A DNA stretch of 64,000 nt from positions 1,612,001-1,676,000 of the forward strand of contig NC_084890.1 in assembly GCF_958979055.1 (NCBI RefSeq), written 5' to 3'. This stretch comes from Alnus glutinosa (lineage: Eukaryota > Streptophyta > Magnoliopsida > Fagales > Betulaceae). Every line of letters starts with the position of its first letter. Within the stretch, counting starts at the first letter, position 1. The notes beneath the pieces are model-generated. The model saw nothing but the letters and a program-made list of their open reading frames with translations. It did no database searches and had not been told where the DNA came from. Both the position numbers and the translations under genes were made by a program. This document shows, one piece after another, positions 1-11,089 of the stretch.

Positions 1-1584
1 TTGGTGCCTACTAATGGCATATAATTTATTCGATATTCTTTCATATTTGTGAATCAAATTTAATTAGAGTCTTATAATGTTTCTGCTTACTATCTTTGTG
101 TTTGTGTGTGTGTGTGTTCTTTTTATGAGATTTGCTTTTCATGTTGAAGTAAACCATTCGCTTTGTAATTTAACTTGTTAATGTAGAAGATTAAAAGTTT
201 TTGAACCCATAGATTGACAGTTCAAGAACAACAGATTTGGAAATAAAAGATGTTTTATATGAACATTACATTCTCTTTTTAGGCATGATGGTAAGTTGAA
301 CTTATGTAATGCATATTGACACAGTTGTAAAACAAGATTGAACTTTTTCCTTTTCTTTCCTTCTATTATTTGGAGTTCTGACCTATATCCATATGAGAGT
401 ATCTTTTGCAAACCAGGTGGAGGAGTTTGGTCTCAATCTCTTCTTGTCATTCATCCACATGACATATCTCATTGATGGGATTAATTTCCAATAATTATAA
501 ACTTAGGGATCAAAAGAGATGCTATGCATGATTTAGTGTTGTTTGTTTTGTTGCATTTGGACAATGAATTATATAAGACTTCAACATGCAGAGGCTATAC
601 AAATATTTTAAAGACTGTTGTAGGTTTTAAGGATGCCAGATTAGCCAGTTTAAAAGATGACTCTTCTCATTTATGCTTTTGGAGTGTGTGGGATCTCTCA
701 TTATCATCAATCCTGCATTAGTTCAGAAATGCATTTTTCTTACTAATAACATGGAAATTGATGGGATTGTCACACAATTTGTGTCTGTAGTCTATGATTG
801 GCATTGGAATTAGAGATAGTAAATCCTGGATAACCTAGGAACACAATCTTCGGTATGTGCTGTTCCTGCACTTTGGCTTCCAGTAGCTGATGTCTGGGAC
901 AGTTTTGAGTTGCTCGAATGCTGTGAAGGAAGTTTGTACATTACAGTAGTAGCGAGAGTTGGAATGAAGTAACATTATGCCTTAGGCGGTGAGTGTAGGG
1001 AAAGCAGTAGCCAGACTTTTGATGGTGTTGGGCTCTCCAAGAGTAAGCTCAAGCTCATTTTTGTGAGCTCGTCTTTTGATTGGATGAAAGCTTTGGGTGG
1101 ATTAATCTTTTCTGGATTGTAGCTTCTCAGGATTTCCTTCTTTTTTTTTCTACTTTCTCTGTACTGGAGAATTAAGCCTTTTCTATTTTATTTTTTGTTT
1201 CATCTTTTCCTACTAAGAAAATCTCTTATTAAGTACTTATATTACTGTCTGAACACAAATAAATGAAGGAAAAGGAAAAGGGAATACGGTATTCGAGTTT
1301 GTGTTTGTAATGTTGGAAATGCTAGTGCCTGGGTAGAGTATAACATTAAAAACAACTACTTGTGTTTTCTAGTAATTGTTTTATGCGTTTAATCGAATAC
1401 TTGGTTGAAAATGTGTTTCACAAAAAGGCCGAGCCTAACTGTATGTCCTAAATAACAACCCATCATTGGATCTATATTGATACTCTTCGAATGAGGCAGT
1501 GAAGACATTTGTATGATTATCTGTCTGTTCTGTTTGTTACTGCCTTTGTGGATGCATGGTCATTTTGGATATTTGGCTGTGCAG
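1..1584. other. No supportable exon; probable intron or upstream part of the next locus
   Basis: This stretch is AT-rich and every frame is broken at short intervals. A GT microsatellite lies near 102-118 and T-rich runs near 1139-1150. Because the exon at 1585 starts with an acceptor in phase 0, part or all of this stretch may be intron of that gene, with the 5' exons lying left of the window. I see no convincing coding exon here. Confidence 0.4.
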
Positions 1585-2405
1585 ATTGCTGTTCTAGAGG
1601 AACAGAAGAATGAGGATGCAGAAAACGAGGCTGCAGAAAATGATGATGCTAAGCCAATTGATATTGATCCTAGTGCAACAGAGTCCACTCCCAAGGGTGA
1701 CGTTTTGGATGAGAAACCTGACATTAATGATGTGCCAATGGAGGAAAGTCAGGTGAAACGGTTACACATCTCATTCTTGTTTTGTGTTTCATTGTTTCTG
1801 ATCTAAATTCTTGTTCACACGAAAGTGATCTGGACTGATGCCTTGGGACAGTACTGCAATTATTTAGATAATGATGGTCATTGCTTAGCATAAGAAAATA
1901 AAACAAAGAAAAATGAGAATGATGAAAGGTCGTGCACAGGGTTGCTAGTTACCTAGCTATTTGTTCCAAATTAGAAACTAAGAAAAGCAAAGTACTTTAT
2001 TTTGTAAGTATGGCCAGATGAGTTATGAAAAAATATCCGTCTAGGTTAAGATGGAGTGATTTCACTGTCTTCTAATTTCCAGCTGTGATTACAGAGATTA
2101 GTGAAAGAAAATTTATAGTTTTAAAAATATCTGCTTTCTCACTTATCCAAAAAAAAAAAAAAAATCTGCTTTCTGTTAATGGCATGCAATCAATCCTACA
2201 TCGCGAGTCGTCTATCTGCTTCATGTCTTACTGAAAGATTACTCGTAATGCTGAATTGGATTTTTATTTGGTGTCACAGGACAAAAACCAATTAGTATGC
2301 CAAGATCTGAATGAAAGCACTTTGGATTTGAGTTTAGGCTTGAAGGCGCATGACAACAACCATGGTCCTGACTCAAAAACTGATCCGACCAGAGGTGGCC
2401 AGTAG
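1585..2405 (+). CDS. 3' end of an unidentified acidic protein with a C-terminal EAR-like LxLxL motif (partial)
   Basis: Two coding exons join in phase 0. Exon 1585-1752 follows a gtgcag acceptor and ends at CAG|gtgaaa. Exon 2280-2405 follows a tcacag acceptor and ends at TAG. The first exon encodes 56 residues rich in Glu and Asp, including LEEQKNEDAENEAAENDDA. The second encodes 41 residues containing LDLSLGL, which fits the LxLxL form of the plant EAR co-repressor motif, 26 residues before the stop. An acidic tail with a terminal EAR motif suggests a nuclear regulator, but that is inference. No domain is present in the window and I do not recognise the family. The 5' exons must lie in 1-1584 or left of the window. 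The exon pair is convincing because both splice sites are canonical and the frame is kept. Confidence 0.62.
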
Positions 2406-4865
2406 GAAAGAGAGGGCAAGTAGTGTTGGGACACGATTGAAGGCTGCCTTGGGGTTTTGGGATGCTGAGGACATGAGAATCTGCAACCTACTTGTTTGTG
2501 CCTGATTTATAAACTGCATTTTTTTTTGTTGTTGAGCCACTGGCTGTCTTAGGCAAGTGTACTCCAGCGGCATATGCATGTACTTTATTCTTCATTTTAT
2601 GCTCCCTTGCTGAGCTGATAGCAGTTTGGTTTTAGGGGGCATGCGATACCCATTTTTTTTTTTTTTTTTTTTTTTCTCATTGGACAATTGATTATTTTTT
2701 TAGCTTTCCAGCTTTGTCTGACTTCTGAGCTTGGACATGCTGGACTTACAAATTGAATGGAAATCAAATGAATCATCTAGTTCTCAAAGTGATAATTGTA
2801 TTGATGTTCTAGTATTACTTTGCATCATGTTGATTGGATTGAATATATAATTGCTCGTCAAGATGGTACTAGATGAAGTGCCTTATCAGTAGGACAAAGT
2901 ACTGATGGATCTATAATAATTTCAGAGTAGGGCTTTAGGTTAGATGGTGCCGATTGTGTTGTGATTGTTAAAGCATATGAACATTAGGCCTTTCTACCTT
3001 TTTTAAATCTCAGCAGAATACCATTTCACATTTGAAGGTTCCTCTTACATTTAGTTTCCATTTGGTCTAACGGTTTTAAAATGTGTTGTTTGAAAAAAAT
3101 AACGATTCCAAAACATAGATAATGAAAAAAGTAATGTTATATACTACATAAATATCTCATAAAGTTAATGTGGTAAGCTTTAGCAGTCATTGGATATATA
3201 TATATATTTTAACAATGGCCCGTCGAAGGGCTATTAGAACTTGTCATGTCAGCTTTTGTGAGATGTTTATGTGGTATGTAGCATTTCTCTAATAAAAATG
3301 CAATTTTTTAAAACACAGTTAAGCGTTTGGTAAAATTGTAATTTAGCTTTTGAAATCACAGTTTGGGCTCGTTTGGGTGTTCAATTTTTTTTGTATTATA
3401 TTCTACTATATTTGAAAGTGTGAATGCCGAAAAAATTTGTTTTAAAAATTTATGTTCAGATGATTTAGAGAATCTAAAACAAAATTGAAAAAAATTGTTT
3501 GGGAGTGTGAATTAAATTGAATATATATATATATAACTAAAAAACTGATTTTTTTTAAACCACCTCAGGGGCGGCTCTGCCAACCCCAAGGGGTGGATCG
3601 ACCACCCCCAGCAACTGTTTAGGGGTAGATCAGCCACCCTCGTAATTGCTTGGGGGTGGATCGACCACCCTTGGGTTTTATAATTTTTATTATTATTATT
3701 TTTGAGTTTGGTTAAATTTTTTTGATTTGGATTGAAAACGGGTCGGTACAATTTTATCTTGAAAAACCAACCCAAACCATTTTTTGAAATATAATCAAAT
3801 ATAAAAACACCTATACATAATTAATAAAATACAATTTTAGCTTTTAAAATTGAGCATTTTTAAAAACGCATATTTTATCGGCGATTTGAAAACGTAATTT
3901 GTATTTCATATCGTCAAATCTCTATTTTTTTGCATTCAAACCTCGATAACTTTACTGCTTATCCAGCCAGACCATGCCATTCTTTAGATATTTGGTTGAT
4001 AATCAATCCTTTCCAGCAAGATCCTTGCGTTGAGGGCTACACTAGTTTTACTTGGTAGACTTGACTGGTATTGAGACATACTGCCTCCCACAATCCCCAC
4101 AGGCGACTTCCCACGAAGGCAATGAAGCCCTAAAAAGTAGCCCCATCAAATAGAAATATTTATGATGCCAAGTCATTTTTTTTTTTTAACAAATTCCTTC
4201 ATATTATAAAACCATCCGCAGCAGCTGGGATCAAAGCTTAGGGGCAACAAGTTTCCTAATTACAATATCATAGATCGGAGAAAAATTTCTTCCATCCAAA
4301 TTTAGTTTACAATTTAAACATAGTATCATATTATTTAAAATTTTAAATAACGTAAAATATACACCATTAGATATGAAAAATCTGATGTAGGCCGTGAAAT
4401 GTATCCTCTCCTATTCAAGTAAAATGAAGAGGGATCCCGATCCGGCTCCTCCATGATGCAGCAAAAATTTGAAGTATAGTTATGAAGAAATTAATCAATG
4501 CCTCAATTATCTACCATTTTAAATCCTGACACTACTACATAGCCAGTCCCAATTTGAAGAGGTGAACGTGAAAGTTACAATCAAGATATTGCAAAAGAAA
4601 AACTAGTTATTTATGGAAATATTAACAAAATTTTATCATTCAATTTGGGAACCTTTGCTGTTCAAGTGTTCAATTATTTCCAGTTGGTTTACTAGTACAG
4701 TGACAATCATTAAAGTTACAAATACGCACTTCATGACATAATTGAACTATCCAATGCAAAGAAGACAAGCATGATTATTGAAGAACTTCAATTGACTGCA
4801 AGGCAAGGGTCCCATATTGGGCCTTCAACCAAACGACATAGAAGGAAGTTGAGAACTTTTCGTCA
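2406..4865. other. Intergenic region between convergent genes, with repeat debris
   Basis: The 3' UTR of the acidic-protein gene probably occupies the first few hundred bases. A T run of about 25 bases lies near 2651-2676. A short TA repeat lies at 3196-3207. A GC-rich island at 3545-3675 is listed separately. The rest is AT-rich with no coding frame. The right-hand boundary is the stop codon of the minus-strand pyruvate carrier gene. Confidence 0.5.
3545..3675. repeat. GC-rich island of GGGGTGGATCGACCACCC-type inverted motifs
   Basis: Within AT-rich flanks this segment carries ggggtggatcgaccaccccc, then a variant with ggggtagatcagccaccc, then another ggggtggatcgaccaccc. Similar GGTGG/CCACC islands form the cores of TIR elements elsewhere in the window (near 15140-15330, 36905-36990 and 46290-46330). 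This one is probably the core of a decayed non-autonomous transposon, although I could not define its termini. Confidence 0.5.
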
Positions 4866-7800
4866 TCATTCTTTTGCTACAGCTGCTTCTTCCTCGGAGA
4901 AATAATCTTGCCTGGAAATGTATAAAAACGAAAAGAGAGAGAAGAGTCATGGAGATCCCCCTTCAATGGCAATGACATTCATGTAAAACATGGAGAATAT
5001 TACGGAGAGAAAATCTAAGATATATCCAATTAGACTTTTCAGCAAGTATCATTGAAAATTCTTTTAAAATCCAATTTAAATAATTAATATCTTTCTTCTA
5101 CTCTTTATCACCACCTGCTGTGCAAATGATGAACAAAGTTACATAAAACGAAGCATCTACTGCATTTTTTTCAGGAATAAGAAGCGTCTCATGTCCATTT
5201 CCTTTCAATAAGGATGAAAGAATTGAGATAAATCTAAGATATATCCAATTAGACTTTTCAGCAAGTATCATTGAAAATTCTTTTAAAATCCAATTTAAAT
5301 AATTTTCTTCTCTTTTTCACCACCTGTTGTGAAAATGATGAACAAAGTTATATAAAACGAAGCATCTACTGCATTTTTTTCAGGAATAAGAAGCGTCTCA
5401 TGTCCATTTCCTTTCAATAAGGATGAAAGAATTGAGATAAATCATATTAATTTGATCCAACCAACCGTATTTTGCGTGAAAGTTGGTAGAGTCCAGTCCC
5501 TGCCATTGCAACATTTACACTAAAAAGGTTCCAGTTCTTCTGCAAGTCAAAATCAAAGACAGCCAAGAATTAGAATCATGCACGAACCTCCATCCCAGAC
5601 AAACACCAATGAGCAATACCAAGACGTGAAACAAAAGAAGAATATGCTTCATAAGAACCATAAAGGAATTAGGAAGAGCAAACAAGTGTTTTTTTATTTT
5701 TCCTTTTCCCTTGAAAATGTATTATTCTCCATGCAGTCAAGGCCATGTTCACATTCTCATTGCTTTTTTTTTTTCTTTCTTTCTTTTTTTTTTCTTTTTT
5801 TTTTTTGGTTTCATGGGGTGCAAAGGGGGAGGGAGAGGGGGAGTATCATTTTCATTAAGGACCTTATACACACTAAAAGGTGGGATATATATCGTTCCAG
5901 ATATATGATTCAACAAAAAGGAAAAGAAAAGAAAATAACACACACTTTCCTTTTTTTTTGATAAGTAAAAACTGGTCTTATTAAAAAATAACACACTTTC
6001 CTACTTCTTACATCTATCTCTTTAAGCAGGGAATCATTGATTAAAAGATCAGACCATTGCATAAACCCGAGCTAGGGATGCACAAGGTGGAATTAAAGCA
6101 AGAGGTTATTTTGGCAAAAGCTGGAGAGTAAGCGGTACGGCACCTTAACACGAAGCTTTGAGCAGATCCGATTGGATCTGATCCGTTCAGATTCCACAGA
6201 TCCAGCCAATTTAGTCTAAAGTGTGGATTAAGATGCAATTCCTATTTTGGTTTTGGGGGATGAGAAAACTAGAAATAAGGCAGGAACAAGATATAAGGCA
6301 CAGTCAATTTAACAAACCAAACTCATGCTTGCAGAAAGCTATTCATTACATGACACCTTCAGCTTCTCTTCCCTCCAGCCCCTCCATAAAACAAGGTGGA
6401 GAAAATTTAGATGGAATGGAAGTGTCATGATATCACTATTAGTCTATTATAGTCCAGCATTCGAACCATCCAAAGTACACACTCAAACCTTAGATATGAT
6501 AGCCTGATTGAAAGAGTATGCATGTATGTGCATATATGTATAAAATAACAAGGGAAAGAATATCACCAAGTATAGTGAAGAGTTGTGCATATACGCATGG
6601 AGTAAAGAAAATAAGAAAGTGTCTATGCTATATTAAATTTGTGCAATGAAACTATACAACGCTGTCAGAGGTATAACATCATTAGCTGTAACTTCTGAAG
6701 GCAGGAAATCTTCTCAAAATTCAGACTTACCGGAGTGATTACTGTGCTATAACGTGACCAGATAAGTCCAGTGAATGTAACCGCTGCATCACAATAGTGA
6801 TAGTGAGAAAAAAATATAGTTCTGGAGTAAATCAATGCAGGACAAAGAATGCTTAAACTACTAATAGAATCCGTCTTGCTCTTGAATACACAGCAGCATA
6901 TAGATATAGGTTTCGGATTGTGCGTGAGCACATGTATTCATGTATATACCTATTTGCTGAGGATACGAAAGCTTTTCGGGCGGTTTGGCGAAGTCGGCAA
7001 CGTTGGCTATGCTGATGCCCCATTTGAAAGTCGGTGCCCAAAAGTGAACTGCAACAACAAAGCAGCAAACTTATGCATACTGTAATTACTGACAAATGAA
7101 AACATTCATTCAACCCAGGGCGATTAAGAATTGACTCAATACATGTATTATGTGCGCATAGGTGTTTTATTGGATTTGAATCGGATTTCAGAAGCGATTC
7201 TGTTAAATCCCTAGTTATCCAAAAAACTTAAACCGATAGAAACTGATAAATTTAATCATTTAACTAATACTTTAACAATCCTCTCGTGCGTGAGCCCAAC
7301 ACGTGAAATATTTAACTGAAATAAGGTGAACTTTGGAATTAAGGTTGGAACTTATTACCTCTACTCTAATACATTAACAAAGTCATGATGACCAAAAAAT
7401 AAAAAAATACAAAATCTCAAGGAACGCTATAAAATAATAAACTTGTCAAAGTCATTCTACAGAGAACGATGTTTGCGGCCTCAAAAGGGCAATTAAGACT
7501 GTTTACAACATTAAATCCAAAATAACACAATTGACTGGAAACCATGTCTCATAAAGCAGAAATCACTGAGACAAAAAACACACACATTAATACAAGAAAA
7601 AAGAAAAAACTTAAGACATCTAAATGTCCCTTAAGTGATTCCATCCACAATATAACTATAACTTACTAATTACGGTCTCAATCAGCATTAAGATTTACTC
7701 AGAAAAATCCCAAGACAATAGTATAATTAACTCTTAAATGTCTATCTGATGTCAGCAACTGAACAGTAATCAACCCTTCTGCTCTACCAAAGGTCAGTTT

Positions 7801-8082
7801 TTTTTAGGTTTTTTCAAATCTTGAACCTCAATCTTCGTGGATCTAATCTCTGTGAAAGTGATTCGTACGGAAACGCGACGACACGAGCGAAGAAAATCCG
7901 AAACAAAGTATCAAAATCGCGCAAAAGGAAACAAACAGAAAGCGCATATTTTTAATATGCAAATTACAATCAGCAAACGACAGAGCAACGATCTTATTAA
8001 AATAGAACGATAGACGATTTGACTCACTGGTTTTGGGTCCGGCCGGGTGGTTCAAGAACGCTTGAAGCTTCGAAGCCGCCAT
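4866..8082 (-). CDS. MPC2: Mitochondrial pyruvate carrier subunit, MPC2/NRGA1 type
   Basis: This is an inner-membrane subunit of the mitochondrial pyruvate carrier, which as a heteromer with an MPC1-type partner imports cytosolic pyruvate. Five exons on the minus strand give 108 residues: 8082-8028, 7048-6950, 6783-6731, 5539-5466 and 4911-4866. Every junction is GT-AG and keeps frame. The protein starts MAASKLQAFLNHPAGPKT and contains the family blocks HFWAPTFKWGISIAN (20-34), LSYPQQIAVTFTGLIWSRYS (45-64) and KNWNLFSVNVAMAGTGLYQL (70-89). It ends with an acidic tail, YFSEEEAAVAKE. Length matches plant MPC2-type proteins. The start is the ATG at 8082, just downstream of a GA-rich 5' leader. 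Arabidopsis NRGA1, a member of this class, affects guard-cell ABA responses (family knowledge). If intron 4 is retained, translation stops after RLVGSN. Confidence 0.92.
5011..5443. repeat. Two-copy tandem duplication (about 219 bp) in intron 4 of the pyruvate carrier gene
   Basis: The block beginning aaatctaagatatatccaat at 5011 recurs at 5230 and runs to about 5443. Both copies contain gaagcatctactgc and gcgtctcatgtccatttcc. The copies differ by a few substitutions and small deletions, including loss of a few bases after tttaaataatt in copy 2. The duplication makes up most of this 554-bp intron and leaves both splice sites intact. Confidence 0.9.
7210..7372 (-). mobile_element. TRIM-like LTR element remnant in intron 1 of the pyruvate carrier gene
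   Basis: On the minus strand an LTR-like block starts tgttaaagtattagttaaat at 7277 and runs down to about 7213. It is preceded by a purine stretch resembling a polypurine tract, and a decayed primer-binding site (tgtattagagt) lies near 7355-7366. The same block order, LTR / TGGTATCAGAGC / short internal region / LTR, recurs across the window. This copy is truncated. Confidence 0.6.
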
Positions 8083-8300
8083 GGAGCTCTCTCTCTCTCT
8101 CTCTCTGTGTGCGAGACAAAGAAAGTGTCCGGTGGTTGGTTCCTGGTCCAAAGCTCGATAGCTGATTGGTTTTGGTGCGCGCTCGCTAGCGTTTGGTCAA
8201 TCACACCGTGCCACGTTGCAATTCAATTGGTCAAAATACCTTCGAAGCCGCTGCATATAAAGGACCAAAATGTTGCATTGATAAAAGTGAAAAAACGGGG
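8083..8300. promoter_or_regulatory. Promoter and 5' leader of the pyruvate carrier gene, with a CT/GA microsatellite
   Basis: Immediately upstream of the minus-strand ATG is a (CT)n run on the plus strand at about 8087-8106, read as GA in the mRNA leader. GA-rich leaders are common in plant housekeeping genes. No clear TATA box is visible. A G run followed by an A run at about 8297-8320 marks the distal side. Confidence 0.45.
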
Positions 8301-8480
8301 GGGGGGGAAAAAAAAAAACTTTAATTGCTGTTAATTTTTCTTCGCGTTTTGTTGTTCAAACTTCAAAGTAGCCAAAGGTATAAATTTGGAAAGAATCATA
8401 AATATTCGATTATAAAAAAATGAAAAATGGATAAAATCTTTAATTAATTGATTTAAAAAATAATATTAGAAATATAAGGA

Positions 8481-8484
<4 letters not shown>

Positions 8485-8530
<46 letters not shown>
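8485..8530. repeat. (TA)23 microsatellite
   Basis: An uninterrupted TA dinucleotide run of 46 bp. Confidence 0.98.
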
Positions 8531-8533
<3 letters not shown>

Positions 8534-8580
8534 TCTTAGGTTAGAGAGTAATACTATAAACCATCCTTTTATTTTTTTTA

Positions 8581-8731
8581 AAGTTGATGTGGCTTTTAAA
8601 ATCACAATCTGATAAAATTTAATAGTGATTCATTCCAAATCTAATGGTAATTTTAAATGCCACATCGATTTCGAATGAATCACTATTAAATTTTGATCAA
8701 ATTATGATTTTAAAAGCCATGTTAATTTTAT
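8581..8731. mobile_element. Foldback MITE
   Basis: The left arm (gttgatgtggcttttaaaat and onward to about 8636) is matched in inverted form by the right arm ending near 8731 (gattttaaaagccatgttaa). Arms are about 55 bp around a short spacer, and no coding capacity exists. Class is not certain because no target duplication is clear. Confidence 0.65.
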
Positions 8732-9489
8732 GAGTATAAACAAATAGTTACTAACATTACTCTAAAATATTAAAGATTAGGGTATATGTAAATGTTTAAG
8801 AATTTTCTTATCAAAAATATTTTAAATTTAAAGTCATTCTTTTCTAATAAAATAGTTTACATTTTGTCATCTTCATACTCACAATATCTAATTTTTTTTT
8901 TCTCTTAATTTATTATATGAAAAATAAGAAGATTATCTTAAAAAAAAAAATTAAAGAATTCTTTTATATCATTATCCACATTTATATTCTTCTAATAATT
9001 ATTCTGAGTATTCTCTCCTTAAGAGGATTTTGGGTGACCATTCAAACTAATTCTATTAATTGTCTCTGAATTTTCAATAGATCAATTTTATTTTTATTTT
9101 TTTGGATTTTTTCCTTAAATATTAATTTGTATTTTAAAATTAAATATTTAAAATTTCTCCATGTGTTTTAACACAATTTAAAATCTCTCCCTTAAATTCT
9201 AAAAAAGAAGAGTCACTGCTTACGTTTTCAAAACCTTACACATCACTCCTTCCTCCTTAATTTATATCATGTTAACACGCAATACCCAATATTTGTGTGA
9301 ATTTTTAACTATATCCTAAAAAATAGAAGAAAAAAATAAAAATTAGAAAAACACCAAAATGGAGGTGACGATTTAGGCTTGGGCATCAAGTATGTGTACA
9401 CTCTCGACGTTAGCAGTAAAAATTAATATAGGTGAAATAATAAATAAAAATAAATACAGCGTTCAATGGTGACTTTTACTATTATTTTA

Positions 9490-10305
9490 TAGAATAAACA
9501 CTTTAATGCTCCGTTTTGACGTAAAATGATTTTTGGAAAATAATTTCGGTATTTTTCGGTGCTTGATAGGGGCGAAAATAATAGTCAACCGGAAAATGAT
9601 TTTTGTTTGACTAAAAATGCTTAGTAAATTTTGAAAAATGATTTACGATTTTTAAAAGCGTAAATCATTTTCCGAAAACGCCAGACGCTTTCAACCCCTA
9701 TTAAACGACATAGTCAACCTTCACTTCAAGCAGTCGACCATCACCGAAATCTTGCTAGTACCGAAATTCGACAGCATCTGGTCAATGTCGCCGAAATCCG
9801 TCGACGGAATCCGGTCAGCCCAGATTTCGGCGACTGTATTCCGGCCATCTGGCCAGAAAATTCCGGCCAGAACGGCTAGATCCCTGCCGACTGGCCGGGA
9901 TCTGGCCAAAATGGTAGGATTCCGGCCACATTCGCTGGAATTCGGCCAACCCAAATTCCGACGAAACTGTTCGGATTCCGTCCTTTATCTTGGATTCTGG
10001 TTATAATAGTCGGAATGGCGAAATCCAGTAAAAGTGGCCGGAATCCTGTCGATCAGTGACGGAATCTCGTCTTCGGTAATTGTTATATTATTTTACATTA
10101 ATATTTATATGTTTTGAATAAAAATTGATTTTTATAAGTTAATATGATTGAATAAAAATATTTGTGATTTTTCGTACGTGCCAAACATCGAAAAATGCTT
10201 TCGGCGAAAAATATTTTATAGAAAAATAACTTCCCTGAAATCATTTTACGACGGAAACCATTTTACGTAGAAACAAAAAGAGCATAAAATATTTTTAGCA
10301 TTTTT
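9490..10305. mobile_element. Non-autonomous TIR element with a GC-rich core of degenerate TTCCGGCCA repeats
   Basis: The left end reads tgctccgttttgacgtaaaa and the right end, in inverse complement, reads tgctctttttgtttctacgtaaaat. Both continue into matching stretches around aaaatgattt and cgaaaaatgc. The core at 9720-10065 departs sharply from local composition. It is filled with variants of ccggcca, attccggcc and atctggcc in both orientations. Open frames across the core are by-products of its low stop content. No transposase is present, and I could not settle the target duplication. Confidence 0.65.
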
Positions 10306-10849
10306 TCAATTCTAGTGGAGTTGAAAGGATGACTTTCGGCTTCCACCTACACCGAAGTTGAAGAACTTACCATGTCTTTCTAACTAGTAACGTTATAAAG
10401 AGGATTATAATTTTTTTTTTGTCCTTCAAAATGTTTTGCGATTTTTAAAATTATCATCGATTTTGAGATAATTGTTATTATATTTTGATGAATTACATTT
10501 TTTTTTACAAAAAAAAAAAAAAAAAACACTCTTAACCCTCAAATTACTCATTTTTAACTGAGTTTATTTTTGAGCCGGCTCTAACTTAGAAAAGACATAG
10601 TAGAAGTCAGCTTGAAATTGGGCTCGACTTTATTGGGCTTAATTTTTTGAAGTACGGCGGGTGTATAGCGTTAATTTCAACGGCAATTTATATTTTTAGA
10701 AGCCACGGTAGCAATTTAAATTACATTAAAAGCCAAAATAACTTTTAAAATCCAAAAATAGTGGTTGATTTTGCTCGGTTCATTTATTTACTGCAATTTT
10801 GCTATATATTCAACATCGAGGGCACGCCCGAATACAAAGCTCCAATTAT

Positions 10850-11089
10850 TCCAAAAGTTACACAGAGACCATTATTCAGGCCACCGGTCGGTACCGCCCA
10901 CGGCCCCATCGCTACCGTTGACCGCTGCAATCGTTGAAATCTCGCCGGGAACTCTTTGTAAGTATTTTTATTTTATTTTATTTTTTCAATTTTTCCTTTT
11001 TTCTTTGTTTGAATTTCCTTATGTTTGGCATTGTTTAATGGCTTATTGGCCTTGTTTGGTTGTTTTATAATGCTCGGTAGAGGAGCTTC
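10850..11089 (+). promoter_or_regulatory. 5' leader of MED11 containing a probable leader intron
   Basis: The GC-rich segment at 10870-10957 ends at a good donor (ctttgtaagt, GT at 10958). A T-rich stretch follows, ending at an acceptor (ctcggtag, AG at 11079-11080) nine bases before the MED11 start codon. This fits a 5' UTR intron of about 123 bp. No TATA box stands out. Transcript evidence is needed to confirm the leader. Confidence 0.55.

Noticed and set aside
3512-3775. A minus-strand frame with WSIHP repeats
   Set aside because: The repeated residues reflect the ggggtggatcgacc DNA motif of a transposon-like core, not protein repeats.
5578-5994. Open frames with Phe/Lys runs in intron 3 of the pyruvate carrier gene
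   Set aside because: They are produced by T-rich homopolymers and a TTTC-like tract.
9721-10006. Two overlapping open frames on opposite strands
   Set aside because: Both come from the GC-rich CCGGCCA repeats of a TIR element, which lack stop codons by composition.
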